Positions 32,216 through 40,858 of a stretch of 64,000 bases of DNA are shown here, piece after piece (the first letter of the stretch is position 1; every line of letters starts with the position of its first letter). The notes under the pieces are model-generated. The model saw only the letters and a list, made by a program, of their open reading frames with translations. It was not told the DNA's origin and did no database searches. The translations under genes were made by a program, and so were the position numbers. The stretch is taken from contig JAEUOR010000046.1 of NCBI GenBank assembly GCA_016790635.1, positions 1 through 64,000 on the forward strand, read 5' to 3'. The DNA comes from Burkholderiales bacterium (GTDB lineage Bacteria > Pseudomonadota > Gammaproteobacteria > Burkholderiales > JAEUOS01).

Positions 32216-33847
32216 TTGGCTGCGACGGTCTTCGAGGCCTTCGCCGCGACCGCGCGCGCGCGCGCCGACGCGCCCTTCCTGCACGTCGAGGAGGTCACCG
32301 CTGCCGCCTACGGCATCGCGGTCGAGACGCTGTCCTATGCGGCGCTGCTGGCCCGCGTCGAGCAGGTCGCGGCGCGCTACCGCGCGGCCGGCGTCGGCCA
32401 TGGCCATCGCGCCGGGCTCCTGACTGAGAACCGGCCCGCGTTCTTCGTGCACTGGTTCGCGCTCAATTCCCTGGGCGCCAGCGTGGTGCCGATCCATCGC
32501 GACATGCGCGCGGCGGAACTCGAGTACCTAGTCGGGCATAGCGAAATCGTCCTCGCGGTGTCCCTGCCCGACCGTGCCGCACTGCTGCGCGATGCCGCGC
32601 GCGCCGCGGGCAGGAAGGTCGCGATCATCGGACTGGAGGATGAAGTCGACCTCCCGCCGCTGTCGACCACCGCACCGCATGCCGGCCGGCTGCCGGGCTC
32701 CGACAGCGAATGCGCCCTGCTCTATACCTCGGGCACCACCGGCCGCCCCAAGGGCTGCGTCCTTGCCAACGACTACTACCTGCGCGCCGGGCGCTGGTAC
32801 GCGGCGGCCGGGGGCGCCTGTGCGCTCGCCCCGGCAGGCGAGCGCATGGCCACGCCGCTGCCGTTGACGCACATGAATGCGATGGCCTACTCGGTCATGG
32901 CCATGATCGTAACCGGCGGCTGCCTGATCCAGCTGGACCGTTTTCATCCCGAGACATGGTGGCAGAGCGTGCGCGCATCGGGTGCGACGGTCGTGCACTA
33001 TCTCGGCGTCATGCCGGCCATGCTTCTGAACGCACCCGTCGCCCCTGCCGACCGGCAGCACGCGGTGCGCTTCGGCTTCGGTGCAGGCGTCGACCGGCGC
33101 CATCACGCGAACTTCGAAGAGCGCTTCGGCTTTCCGCTCATCGAGGGCTGGGCGATGACCGAAACCGGTGCCGGCGCCGTGGTGGTTGCCAACGAAGAGC
33201 CGCGCCTGGTGGGGCAGGCCTCGCTCGGTCGTGCAGGCAGCGCCATGCAGTGGCGCCTGGTCGATGAGGACGGGCAGGACGTGCCGACCGGCAGCAATGG
33301 CGAGCTCCTGGTGCGTGCCGCGGGGCCCGATCCGCGCGCCGGCTTTTTCCGCGAGTACCTGAAGGACGCCGAGGCGACGGCCGCGGCATGGCAGGGCGGC
33401 TGGTTCCATACCGGCGATCTGGTGCGTGCGGATGACCAAGGCAACCTCTTTTTCATTGACCGCAAGAAGAACGTGATCCGCCGCAGCGGCGAGAACATCT
33501 CGGCCGTGGAAGTCGAGAGCGTGCTGGCGACCTTTGCGGGCGTGAAGGCCGTCGCCGTCGCGGCGACCCCGGACGCGTTGCGCGGCGACGAAGTCGCGGC
33601 GCTGGTCGTGACGCAGGAGGCGCTCGATGATGCGGCGCGCGCGGACTTCGCCGCCGCGCTGACGCGCCATGCCCTCCTGCGCCTGTCCTACTTCAAGGCG
33701 CCAGGGTGGGTGGCTTTCGTCGATGCCCTGCCGCTCACGCCATCGCAAAAGATCGCGCGCGGCGATCTGCGATCGATCGCACGCGGGCTGGCCGACCTGC
33801 CGGGCACGATCGACACGCGTGCGCTCAAGAAGCGCCCGGCCGACTGA
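32216..33847 (+). CDS. AMP-dependent acyl-CoA ligase (class I adenylate-forming)
   Basis: A 543-residue ANL-superfamily ligase that activates a carboxylic acid to its CoA thioester via the acyl-AMP. Motifs: P-loop LLYTSGTTGRPKG (169-180), GWAMTETGAG, hinge TGDLVRADDQGNLFFIDR and the C-terminal catalytic lysine in LTPSQKIARGDLR. Overall it resembles crotonobetaine/carnitine-CoA ligase and related enzymes. The start is TTG 32216, four bases after the previous stop. Because it follows a carboxylate transporter in the same operon, it probably activates the imported acid (inference). Confidence 0.88.
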   Translation: MAATVFEAFAATARARADAPFLHVEEVTAAAYGIAVETLSYAALLARVEQVAARYRAAGVGHGHRAGLLTENRPAFFVHWFALNSLGASVVPIHRDMRAAELEYLVGHSEIVLAVSLPDRAALLRDAARAAGRKVAIIGLEDEVDLPPLSTTAPHAGRLPGSDSECALLYTSGTTGRPKGCVLANDYYLRAGRWYAAAGGACALAPAGERMATPLPLTHMNAMAYSVMAMIVTGGCLIQLDRFHPETWWQSVRASGATVVHYLGVMPAMLLNAPVAPADRQHAVRFGFGAGVDRRHHANFEERFGFPLIEGWAMTETGAGAVVVANEEPRLVGQASLGRAGSAMQWRLVDEDGQDVPTGSNGELLVRAAGPDPRAGFFREYLKDAEATAAAWQGGWFHTGDLVRADDQGNLFFIDRKKNVIRRSGENISAVEVESVLATFAGVKAVAVAATPDALRGDEVAALVVTQEALDDAARADFAAALTRHALLRLSYFKAPGWVAFVDALPLTPSQKIARGDLRSIARGLADLPGTIDTRALKKRPAD

Positions 33848-33852
33848 CGCCC

Positions 33853-35019
33853 ATGACGCGCCGAGGTTACGAGGGGGTCGCGGTGGCCGTGCCGGTTACG
33901 GTACCTTACGTGCGTTATTCGACGCGCGGTGCACACTGGTTCATCGGCCGGGCCCTGGCGGCCCTGGTCAAGGAGGCCGGCATCACCAAGGGCGCGATCG
34001 ACGGTCTCATCGTCTCCTCGTTCTCGCTCACGCCCGACACGGCGATTGGCGTCACCCAGCACCTGGGGCTGACGCCGCGCTGGCTGGACCACGTGCCCTT
34101 GGGCGGCGCGTCCGGCGTGGTGGCGCTCAGGCGTGCGGCGCGCGCGGTTCAGGCGGGCGACGCCGAGATCGTCGCCTGCGTCGCCGGCGACACCAACCAG
34201 GTCGATTCATTCCGCCAGATGCTGGGCAGCTTTTCGCATTTCGCGCGCGACGCGACCTACCCCTACGGCTCGGGCGGACCGAACGCGATGTTCGCCTTCA
34301 TCACCGCGCACTACATGCAGTCTGCCGGCGCGACGCGCGCGGACTTCGCGAAAATCTGCGTCGCGCAGCGTGACAACGCGCTGGCGACACCCTGGGCGAT
34401 GTTCAAGAAGCCATTGACGCCCGAGGAGTGCCTGACCGCGCGCGTCATCGCCGATCCGATCCACCTCTTCGACTGCGTCATGCCCTGCGCCGGCGCCGAG
34501 GGCGTGCTGGTCATGTCCGCCGACCGGGCGCACGCTCTGGGTCTGCCCTACGCGCGCGTGCTGGGCGCGATCGAACGCCACAACGCCTACGCGGAGGACC
34601 CCATCATGACGCGCGGCGGCTGGGGCATGGATCGCGACGATCTCTACGCGCAGGCAGGCGTGGGCCCGCAGGACCTGGACTTCGTGCAGCTGTACGACGA
34701 CTATCCGGTCATCGTCATGCTGCAGTACGAGGGCCTGGGCCTGTGCGCCGCAGGCGGCGCGCCTGCGCTGGTGCGCGAGCGGACGCTGACTCGCGACGGC
34801 ACCCTGCCCACCAACACCAGCGGCGGCCAGCTCTCGGTCGGACAGGCGGGCTGCGCCGGCGGCTACCTGGGGCTCACCGAGGCCGTGCGCCAGCTGACCG
34901 GCGCCGCCGCGGGGCGCGCCGTGCCGGATGCGCGCCTGGGCCTGGTGAGCGGCTTTGGCATGGTCACCTATGATCGCTGCCTGGCCACCGGCGCGGCGAT
35001 CCTGGCGCGCGCCGACTGA
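33853..35019 (+). CDS. SCP2/Ltp2-type thiolase-fold protein without thiolase cysteine (probable aldolase)
   Basis: A 388-residue thiolase-fold protein of the non-specific lipid-transfer (SCP2-thiolase) type. At the nucleophile position the sequence is GGAS (84-87), with A86 in place of the active cysteine, and the usual GHP box is QAGCAGG, with Q331 in place of histidine. Such cysteine-less homologues (Ltp2 family) pair with a DUF35 protein and act as retro-aldolases on branched CoA thioesters; the tyrosine segment QLYDDYP (279-285) resembles the Ltp2 catalytic region. The next gene supplies a DUF35 domain. ATG 33853, five bases after the ligase stop. Retro-aldolase function is inference; thiolysis is unlikely. 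Confidence 0.8.
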   Translation: MTRRGYEGVAVAVPVTVPYVRYSTRGAHWFIGRALAALVKEAGITKGAIDGLIVSSFSLTPDTAIGVTQHLGLTPRWLDHVPLGGASGVVALRRAARAVQAGDAEIVACVAGDTNQVDSFRQMLGSFSHFARDATYPYGSGGPNAMFAFITAHYMQSAGATRADFAKICVAQRDNALATPWAMFKKPLTPEECLTARVIADPIHLFDCVMPCAGAEGVLVMSADRAHALGLPYARVLGAIERHNAYAEDPIMTRGGWGMDRDDLYAQAGVGPQDLDFVQLYDDYPVIVMLQYEGLGLCAAGGAPALVRERTLTRDGTLPTNTSGGQLSVGQAGCAGGYLGLTEAVRQLTGAAAGRAVPDARLGLVSGFGMVTYDRCLATGAAILARAD

Positions 35020-35035
35020 GAAGAACGACACTCTC

Positions 35036-36286
35036 ATGTCCATGCCCATGCCCCGCCCGCAGCGCAAGAACCCGGTGCTGCGCACGCGCGCGCCGACCCT
35101 GCCGCCCTGGGCGCGCAGCCGCGTCGCCCTGGGCATGACCACATGGGCGGCGCGTGGACGCTTCGCGCTGCAGACCTGCGCCGACTGCGGCGCCGTGCAG
35201 TACCCGGCGCGCGAAGCCTGCCATGCCTGCCTGTCGCCGCGCCTGGCATGGCGCGCGCAGGACGGAAGCGGCGCGTTGCTGGCCGAAACCACCCTCTCGC
35301 ACAGCAACGACCTGTACTTTCGCGAACGCCTGCCATGGCGCCTGGGCCTGGTGCGGCTGGACGCGGGACCGACCCTGATGGTGCACCTGCACGGCGACGT
35401 TGGCGTCGCGCCGGCGCGCGTCAAGGTCGGCGCGCGCCTGGACCGCGCCGGCCAGGCGGTATTGATCGGCCTTCCCCTTGAGGAGACTCCCCACATGGCG
35501 GACGACAAGATGCTCTACGACATGGGTTGTGATCCGAAATTCCGCAAGGTCCTCGTCACCGACGCCAAGTCGGCCACCGGCCAGGCGCTGGTGCGCGCCT
35601 TGGCCGAGGCCGGCGCCGACATCGTCTGGGCCGGGCACGCCGAGCCGTGGAAAAAGATCCCCGGGTTCGCCGCGGTGGCAGCGCTGCCGCAGGTGACCCC
35701 GGTGGCACTGGACGTGACCGACGGCAGGTCGGTCGCCGAGCTGGCGGGCGAACTGGCCGGCAAGGTCGACATCGTCATCAACAACGCGGAGGTGCACCGC
35801 ACCCACGGCATCGCGGCGCGGCGCGGCACCGATGCGGCGCGCGCCGAGATGGACGTCAATTACTTCGGCCTCCTGCGACTGGCGCAGGAGTTCGGCCCGG
35901 CCTTGCGCGCGCGCGGCGCCGATGGCAAAGCCGGTGCGGTGGCGTGGGTCAACCTCCTGTCGATCTACGCGCTGGCGAACTTTCCGCCGCACGGCACCTT
36001 CTCGGCCTCCAAGGCGGCTGCGCATTCGCTCTCGCAATGCCTGCGCGCCGAGATGCGTCCGGCCGGCATTCGCGTCATCGGCGTCTATCCCGGGCCGGTC
36101 GATGACGAATGGAACCAACTGTTGCCGCCGCCCAAGCTGGCGCCGGCCGCGCTGGCGCGCGCGGTAGTCAAGGCGCTCAAGGACGGCATCGAGGACGTCT
36201 ACCCGGGGGAGGTGGCGCAGGAGTGGCTGGAGCGCTGGCAGGACGACCCCAAGATCCTCGAGCGCGAACTGGCCGCGGGAGCCTGA
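35036..36286 (+). CDS. DUF35 (zinc-ribbon OB-fold) - degenerate SDR fusion protein
   Basis: A 416-residue two-domain protein. Residues 35-150 are a DUF35 domain: a rubredoxin-like zinc ribbon with C48, C51, C62, C65 and an OB-fold ending near QAVLIGLPLEE. Residues 168-416 are an SDR-type Rossmann domain, but the glycine motif reads TDAKSATG (175-182), the NNAG is NNAE (249-252), and the catalytic tyrosine is phenylalanine (F322-S-A-S-K326). The dinucleotide site and proton-donor are thus both impaired, so the domain is probably structural or a CoA/ligand-binding scaffold. DUF35 proteins are obligatory partners of thiolase-fold aldolases (ChsH2-Ltp2), and the thiolase-like gene lies 16 bases upstream. 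A very unusual fusion. Confidence 0.8.
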   Translation: MSMPMPRPQRKNPVLRTRAPTLPPWARSRVALGMTTWAARGRFALQTCADCGAVQYPAREACHACLSPRLAWRAQDGSGALLAETTLSHSNDLYFRERLPWRLGLVRLDAGPTLMVHLHGDVGVAPARVKVGARLDRAGQAVLIGLPLEETPHMADDKMLYDMGCDPKFRKVLVTDAKSATGQALVRALAEAGADIVWAGHAEPWKKIPGFAAVAALPQVTPVALDVTDGRSVAELAGELAGKVDIVINNAEVHRTHGIAARRGTDAARAEMDVNYFGLLRLAQEFGPALRARGADGKAGAVAWVNLLSIYALANFPPHGTFSASKAAAHSLSQCLRAEMRPAGIRVIGVYPGPVDDEWNQLLPPPKLAPAALARAVVKALKDGIEDVYPGEVAQEWLERWQDDPKILERELAAGA

Positions 36287-36287
36287 C

Positions 36288-37130
36288 ATGAGCGATGCCG
36301 TCATGCCCGCCACCGATCCTGTCACCAGCCCCGCAGCTGCCCTCGCGCCGGGCGAACTCCTGGCCGCGCTCGGCGCCGCGCTCGCGCGACGCTCGATCCG
36401 TGTCATCGATCTGACCCAGACCCTGGCGCCCGAGTTTCCGCAGATCGCGCTGCCGCCCGAACTGGGCCAGTGCTGGCCGTTTCGCATCGAGGAAGTGTCG
36501 CGCTACGACGAGCGCGGCCCCGGCTGGTACTGGAACAACTTTTCCTGCGGCGAACACACCGGCACGCACTTCGACGCGCCCATCCACTGGATCTCGGGCC
36601 GCGACCTGCCGGACAACGCGGTCGACACGATTCCCGTCGGGCACTTCGTGGCACCCGCGGTCGTGATCGACTGCAGCCGCGAGGCCGCGGCCGACGCCGA
36701 CTACCTTTTGACGGTGGAGAAGGTCAAGTCATGGGAAGCCACGCACGGCCGCATCCCCAAGGGCGCCTGGGTGCTCATGCGCACCGACTGGTCCAAGCGC
36801 ACCGACCCCGAGGCCTACCAAAACTATGACGAGACCGGCCAGCACACGCCGGGGCCGGCGGCCGAGACCGCGCAATTCCTGGTCGAAGAGCGCGACGTGC
36901 TGGGCTTCGGCACCGAGACGATCGGCACCGACGCCGGCCAGGGCTATCACCTGCGCCCGCCCTATCCGTGCCACTACACGTTCCACGGCGCCGGACGCTA
37001 CGGCCTGCAGTGCCTGACCAACCTCGACCTCCTGCCGCCGACCGGTTCCCTCCTGATCTGCCCGCCGCTCAAGATCCGGCAGGGAAGCGGCAGCCCGCTG
37101 CGGGTGCTCGCGCTGGTTGCAGGCCCGTAG
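36288..37130 (+). CDS. Cyclase family protein (kynurenine formamidase-like metal hydrolase)
   Basis: A 280-residue member of the cyclase superfamily (kynurenine formamidase, isatin hydrolase). The metal site is H90-T-G-T-H94-F-D96-A-P-I-H100-W, followed by VDTIPVGHFVAPAVVIDCS and GAWVLMRTDWSKR, all typical. It hydrolyses amides, lactams or lactones through a water-activating metal. Its ATG is one base after the previous stop. It is the last gene of the TRAP operon and its end is 10 bases from the converging monooxygenase gene. The substrate may be a ring-opened intermediate or lactone in the same pathway (inference). Confidence 0.85.
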   Translation: MSDAVMPATDPVTSPAAALAPGELLAALGAALARRSIRVIDLTQTLAPEFPQIALPPELGQCWPFRIEEVSRYDERGPGWYWNNFSCGEHTGTHFDAPIHWISGRDLPDNAVDTIPVGHFVAPAVVIDCSREAAADADYLLTVEKVKSWEATHGRIPKGAWVLMRTDWSKRTDPEAYQNYDETGQHTPGPAAETAQFLVEERDVLGFGTETIGTDAGQGYHLRPPYPCHYTFHGAGRYGLQCLTNLDLLPPTGSLLICPPLKIRQGSGSPLRVLALVAGP

Positions 37131-37140
37131 CGCCGAGATT

Positions 37141-38628
37141 TCAGGCCTCGAATACCAGCGCTCCGTCGGTCAACGACGCCCGCGGCAGTTCCTTGTTCTC
37201 ACGCTGGTAGTCCTGGTGATGCAGCCAGGGCTCAGCCGTGCCCTGACGCGGCAACAGGTGCATGCCACGCGCGAGGTAACCCGGGTTGAAGTCTTCTTCC
37301 AGCACCCAGGGCTTGAGTTCCATGCCGGCATCCGCATCCCGCAGTCGCGGCACGACCATGGTCGCGCCGGTCGCCTCCATCTGCTTGAAAAGCCGCGCGA
37401 CGAGGTCGCCCAGGAGGTCCACGCGCAGGGTCCAGCTGGCGCGGAAGTAGCCGAACACCCACAGGAGATTGGGCACGCCGGTGAACATGGCGCCACGCCA
37501 GGTGACGGTCTTGTGGAATTCCAGCGGCGCGCCGTCAATGGAAAACGGGATGTCGCCGAGTACGCTCAAGTCGAAGCCGGTCGCGGTGACGATGATGTCG
37601 GCCTCAAGCGTCGCGCCTGACTTCAGCAGCAACCCGCCGGCGACAAAGCGCTCAATCTCGTCGGTGACCACCGAGGCCTGGCCCGCGGCGATGGACTTGA
37701 AGAGGTCGGCATCCGGCACGAAGGCCAGGCGCTGCTGCCAGGGGCGGTAGCGCGGGTTGAAGTGCAGGTCGACATCGACCTTGTCACCGACCAATCCGCG
37801 CAGATTCTCGATCAACTCGCGTCGCACCGCCTCGGGTTCGGCCCTGGCGCGGCGTGCGAACAGGTCCTGCTCGTAGAGCACCTTGCGACGCACAATTTCG
37901 TGCGTCCATTCCTCGGGAATCTCCAGCGCACGCAGCATGTCGGCCAGGTCGTTGACGTTGCGCCCGGTGCGAAAGTAGGTCGGCGAGCGCTGCAGCATGG
38001 TCACGTGCGCGCAGTGCGGGGCCAGCGCCGGAATCAGCGTCGCCGCGGTCGCGCCCGAGCCGATGACCACGACCTTCTTGCCTTTCGTATCGAGGTCGGC
38101 GGGCCAGGTCTGCGGGTGGACGATGCGGCCGCCGAAGTCGGCCATCCCCGGCCACCGCGGTGTATAGCCGCTCTCGTGCCGGTAGTAGCCCTGGCACATC
38201 CACAGGAAGTTCGCGGTCAGCGTGATTTCATCACCGCCGTCGACGCGCCGGACGCGCAGGGTCCAGCGCCGCTCGGGCGTCGACCAACTGGCCGAGACGA
38301 TGCGGTGTCCATAGCGGATGTGCGCGGCGAGGTCGTTCTCCTCGATCACCTCGCCCATGTACTTGAGGATCTCCGCGGCGGTGGCGATCGGCGCGCCGGT
38401 CCAGGGCTTGAAGCGGTAGCCGAAGGTGTAGAGGTCGCTGTCGGAGCGGATGCCCGGAAAGCGGTGCGTGATCCAGGTGCCGCCGAAGCTAGGCTGCGAC
38501 TCGAGGACGACGTAGCGCTTGTCCGCGCACTGGTGCTGCAAGTGCCACGCCGCGCCGACGCCGGAGATGCCGGCGCCGACCACGATGACGTCAAAGTGTT
38601 CGGGTAAAGCGGTCGTTGTCGTGCGCAT
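37141..38628 (-). CDS. Flavin-containing monooxygenase (Baeyer-Villiger type)
   Basis: A 495-residue class B flavoprotein monooxygenase. The FAD motif GAGISG (18-23), the NADPH motif VVIGSGATAATL and the Baeyer-Villiger-type fingerprint FGGRIVHPQTWP are present, followed by ATGFDLSVLG near the C-terminal third. It inserts oxygen into ketones or oxidises soft nucleophiles with NADPH and O2. Last gene of a four-gene minus-strand operon (cupin, ThDP enzyme, ureidoglycolate-lyase-like, FMO), which suggests oxidation of a ketone or aldehyde produced upstream (inference). Confidence 0.88.
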   Translation of the reverse strand: MRTTTTALPEHFDVIVVGAGISGVGAAWHLQHQCADKRYVVLESQPSFGGTWITHRFPGIRSDSDLYTFGYRFKPWTGAPIATAAEILKYMGEVIEENDLAAHIRYGHRIVSASWSTPERRWTLRVRRVDGGDEITLTANFLWMCQGYYRHESGYTPRWPGMADFGGRIVHPQTWPADLDTKGKKVVVIGSGATAATLIPALAPHCAHVTMLQRSPTYFRTGRNVNDLADMLRALEIPEEWTHEIVRRKVLYEQDLFARRARAEPEAVRRELIENLRGLVGDKVDVDLHFNPRYRPWQQRLAFVPDADLFKSIAAGQASVVTDEIERFVAGGLLLKSGATLEADIIVTATGFDLSVLGDIPFSIDGAPLEFHKTVTWRGAMFTGVPNLLWVFGYFRASWTLRVDLLGDLVARLFKQMEATGATMVVPRLRDADAGMELKPWVLEEDFNPGYLARGMHLLPRQGTAEPWLHHQDYQRENKELPRASLTDGALVFEA

Positions 38629-38661
38629 GGAAATTCCGTGGGGCAGATCGATGTCAATTCG

Positions 38662-39162
38662 TCAGGCACTGACCAGCAGCGGTTGGCCGAGCGTGCGTTC
38701 CTCGCAGTCATCCGATCCGCCGCACTGCCATTGCTGCATCAGGAAATCGCCGGCGGCATCGAGTGCCACGAGCGGCGCGTGCCAGACCCCTGCATTCCAG
38801 ACCAGGCCCTGCGTCGACCGGCCCACAAAAGCAGCGAGTCCTTCCAGATCAGGCTCGCCGTCGACGCGCGTCGGGCAGGCGCAAGCCAGAAAGCGCGCTG
38901 CGATGTTCGGAAAAAACAATTGCGGTGAGAGCGAATGGCGTTCCATCACGGTGATCGCAAAGGGCAATGCGCTGGGCGCGATGCGATAGACCGCAGCATG
39001 CAATCGCGTGGCACGCGCGTCGTGTCCGGCCAGATCGCACGCCACGTCGTGGCGCGCCGCGCGGCCCTGGTTGGCCGACACTGCGGCAGCGCCGGCTTCG
39101 ATGACCGTGCCGAAGCGCGCAAATGCCGCCGACTCCAGCGCCACGGCCGCGACTGTACGCAC
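38662..39162 (-). CDS. Ureidoglycolate lyase (AllA)-like protein
   Basis: A 166-residue cupin-fold protein of the AllA/ureidoglycolate lyase family. Typical stretches are FARFGTVIEAGAA, MERHSLSPQLFFPN (HPLSSQ box with R and H) and GLVWNAGVWHAPLVAL (family NRGVWHHPL). Translation starts at GTG 39162 with AGGA seven bases upstream. AllA normally cleaves ureidoglycolate to glyoxylate and urea, but no other allantoin genes are here; the fold also occurs in unrelated catabolic clusters. It lies between the ThDP enzyme and the monooxygenase in one operon. Confidence 0.8.
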   Translation of the reverse strand: MRTVAAVALESAAFARFGTVIEAGAAAVSANQGRAARHDVACDLAGHDARATRLHAAVYRIAPSALPFAITVMERHSLSPQLFFPNIAARFLACACPTRVDGEPDLEGLAAFVGRSTQGLVWNAGVWHAPLVALDAAGDFLMQQWQCGGSDDCEERTLGQPLLVSA

Positions 39163-39169
39163 GGAGATC

Positions 39170-40858
39170 CTAGCGCGCTGCGCGGGACTTCGCGCGCAAG
39201 CCCTCGATGGTCGTCTGCGTGGTGATCGCGTTCGGGTCGATCACGACCTCGATCACCGCGGGCTTGCCGCTGGCGACCGAGCGCTCGAGCGCACCCTGGA
39301 ACTGATCGGTCTCGGTCACGGTCTCGCCGTGCGCGCCGTAGGCGCGCGCCAGGGCGGCGAAGTCCGGGTTGGTGAACGCGGTGCCGTGCACGCGCTCCGG
39401 GTAGTCGCGCTCCTGGTGCATGCGGATGGTCCCGTACATGCCGTTGTTGACGATCACAAAAATGACGCCAAGCTTGTGGTGCACCGCGGTGGCCAGTTCC
39501 TGGCCGTTCATCATGTAGCAGCCGTCGCCGTTGAACGAGACCACGGTGCGTGCGCGGTCGGCGACCTTGGCCGCGACCCCGGCCGGCACGCCGTAGCCCA
39601 TCGAGCCCGCGGTCGGCGCGAGCTGGGTGCGCAAGCCCGTGTAGCGATGGAAGCGATGCAGCCAGCCCGAGAAATTGCCGGCGCCGTTGGTGAAGACCGT
39701 GTCCTCCGGCAGCACGGCCTCCATGACGCGGATCACCTCGCGCAGGTCGACCTTGCCGGGCATGCCCTTGTAGGCGCTGCCCTGCCAGTTTTCGTAGTCG
39801 GCGCGTGCGGTGCGGGTGGCGCCCGCGTAGCGCACGGATGCCGGCCTGCCGAGCGCCCTGGCCGCGGCCGCGAATTCGTTCATGCCGGAGGCGATCAGGA
39901 GTTCGCCCTGATAGACGCGCCCGAGCTCGTCGGGATCGTTGTGCACGTGCACCAGGGTCTGCGTGGTCACCGGGGGCGTGAGCAGGGTGTAGCCCGAGGT
40001 CGTCATCTCGCCCAGGCGCGCGCCGATGGCGAGCACCAGGTCGGCGCCCTTGACGCGCGCGGCCAGCGCCGGGTTGATGCCGATGCCGATGTCGCCCACG
40101 TAGTTGGGCAGGCGATTGTCGTACAGGTCCTGGAAGCGGAAGGAGCAACCGACCGGCAGGTCCCAGGCCTCGACAAAGGCGCGCAGGTCGGCGATGCCCT
40201 GCGCGTTCCAGCCCGCGCCGCCGAGGATGACCAGCGGACGCTCGGCCCCGGCCAGGAGATCCATGAGGCGTCCCATGTCGGCGGCATTGGGCGACGCCTG
40301 CACGACCTTGTAGGGGCGCACGTCGGCGACCGTTGCCATCGCGGTCAGCATGTCCTCCGGCAGGGCCAGCACCACCGGACCGGGCCGGCCCGATACCGCG
40401 GTATGAAAGGCATGGCTCACGTATTCGGGAATGCGGTCGGCGCGATCGATCTGCGCCACCCACTTGGCCATCTGCCCGAACATGCGCCGGTAGTCCATCT
40501 CCTGAAAGGCCTCGCGCTCGACCTGGTCGGAAGCCACCTGGCCAACGAAAAGGATCATCGGATCGGAGTCCTGGAAGGCGGTGTGCACTGCGATCGACGC
40601 ATTGGTCGCACCGGGTCCGCGGGTGACGAAGCAGATGCCGGGCTTGCCGGTCATCTTGCCGTAGGCGCCCGCCATGAATGCCGCGCCGCCGTCCTGGCGC
40701 GCGACGATCAGTTCGATCGCCTCGCGCGCGCCGTACAGCGCGTCGAGCACCGCGAGATAGGACTCGCCGGGCACGCAAAAGGCGTGGCGCACGCCGTGGA
40801 TCTTCAACTGGTCGACGAGGATCTCGCCGCCGGTGCGGGGTTGGGGTGCGGTGGTCAT
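39170..40858 (-). CDS. Thiamine-diphosphate-dependent enzyme (acetolactate synthase-like)
   Basis: A 562-residue three-domain ThDP enzyme. The N-terminal Pyr domain contains VARQDGGAAFMAGAYG with D56 where the family has the cofactor-activating glutamate; the ThDP/metal motif is NGDGCYMMNGQELATAVHHK with IFVIVNNGMYG. The central domain GAERPLVILGGAGW is intact. It could be a benzoylformate- or oxalyl-CoA-like decarboxylase or carboligase. Asp in place of Glu would shorten the contact to the aminopyrimidine but may retain activity. The start ATG overlaps the cupin gene stop (ATGA). Confidence 0.85.
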   Translation of the reverse strand: MTTAPQPRTGGEILVDQLKIHGVRHAFCVPGESYLAVLDALYGAREAIELIVARQDGGAAFMAGAYGKMTGKPGICFVTRGPGATNASIAVHTAFQDSDPMILFVGQVASDQVEREAFQEMDYRRMFGQMAKWVAQIDRADRIPEYVSHAFHTAVSGRPGPVVLALPEDMLTAMATVADVRPYKVVQASPNAADMGRLMDLLAGAERPLVILGGAGWNAQGIADLRAFVEAWDLPVGCSFRFQDLYDNRLPNYVGDIGIGINPALAARVKGADLVLAIGARLGEMTTSGYTLLTPPVTTQTLVHVHNDPDELGRVYQGELLIASGMNEFAAAARALGRPASVRYAGATRTARADYENWQGSAYKGMPGKVDLREVIRVMEAVLPEDTVFTNGAGNFSGWLHRFHRYTGLRTQLAPTAGSMGYGVPAGVAAKVADRARTVVSFNGDGCYMMNGQELATAVHHKLGVIFVIVNNGMYGTIRMHQERDYPERVHGTAFTNPDFAALARAYGAHGETVTETDQFQGALERSVASGKPAVIEVVIDPNAITTQTTIEGLRAKSRAAR

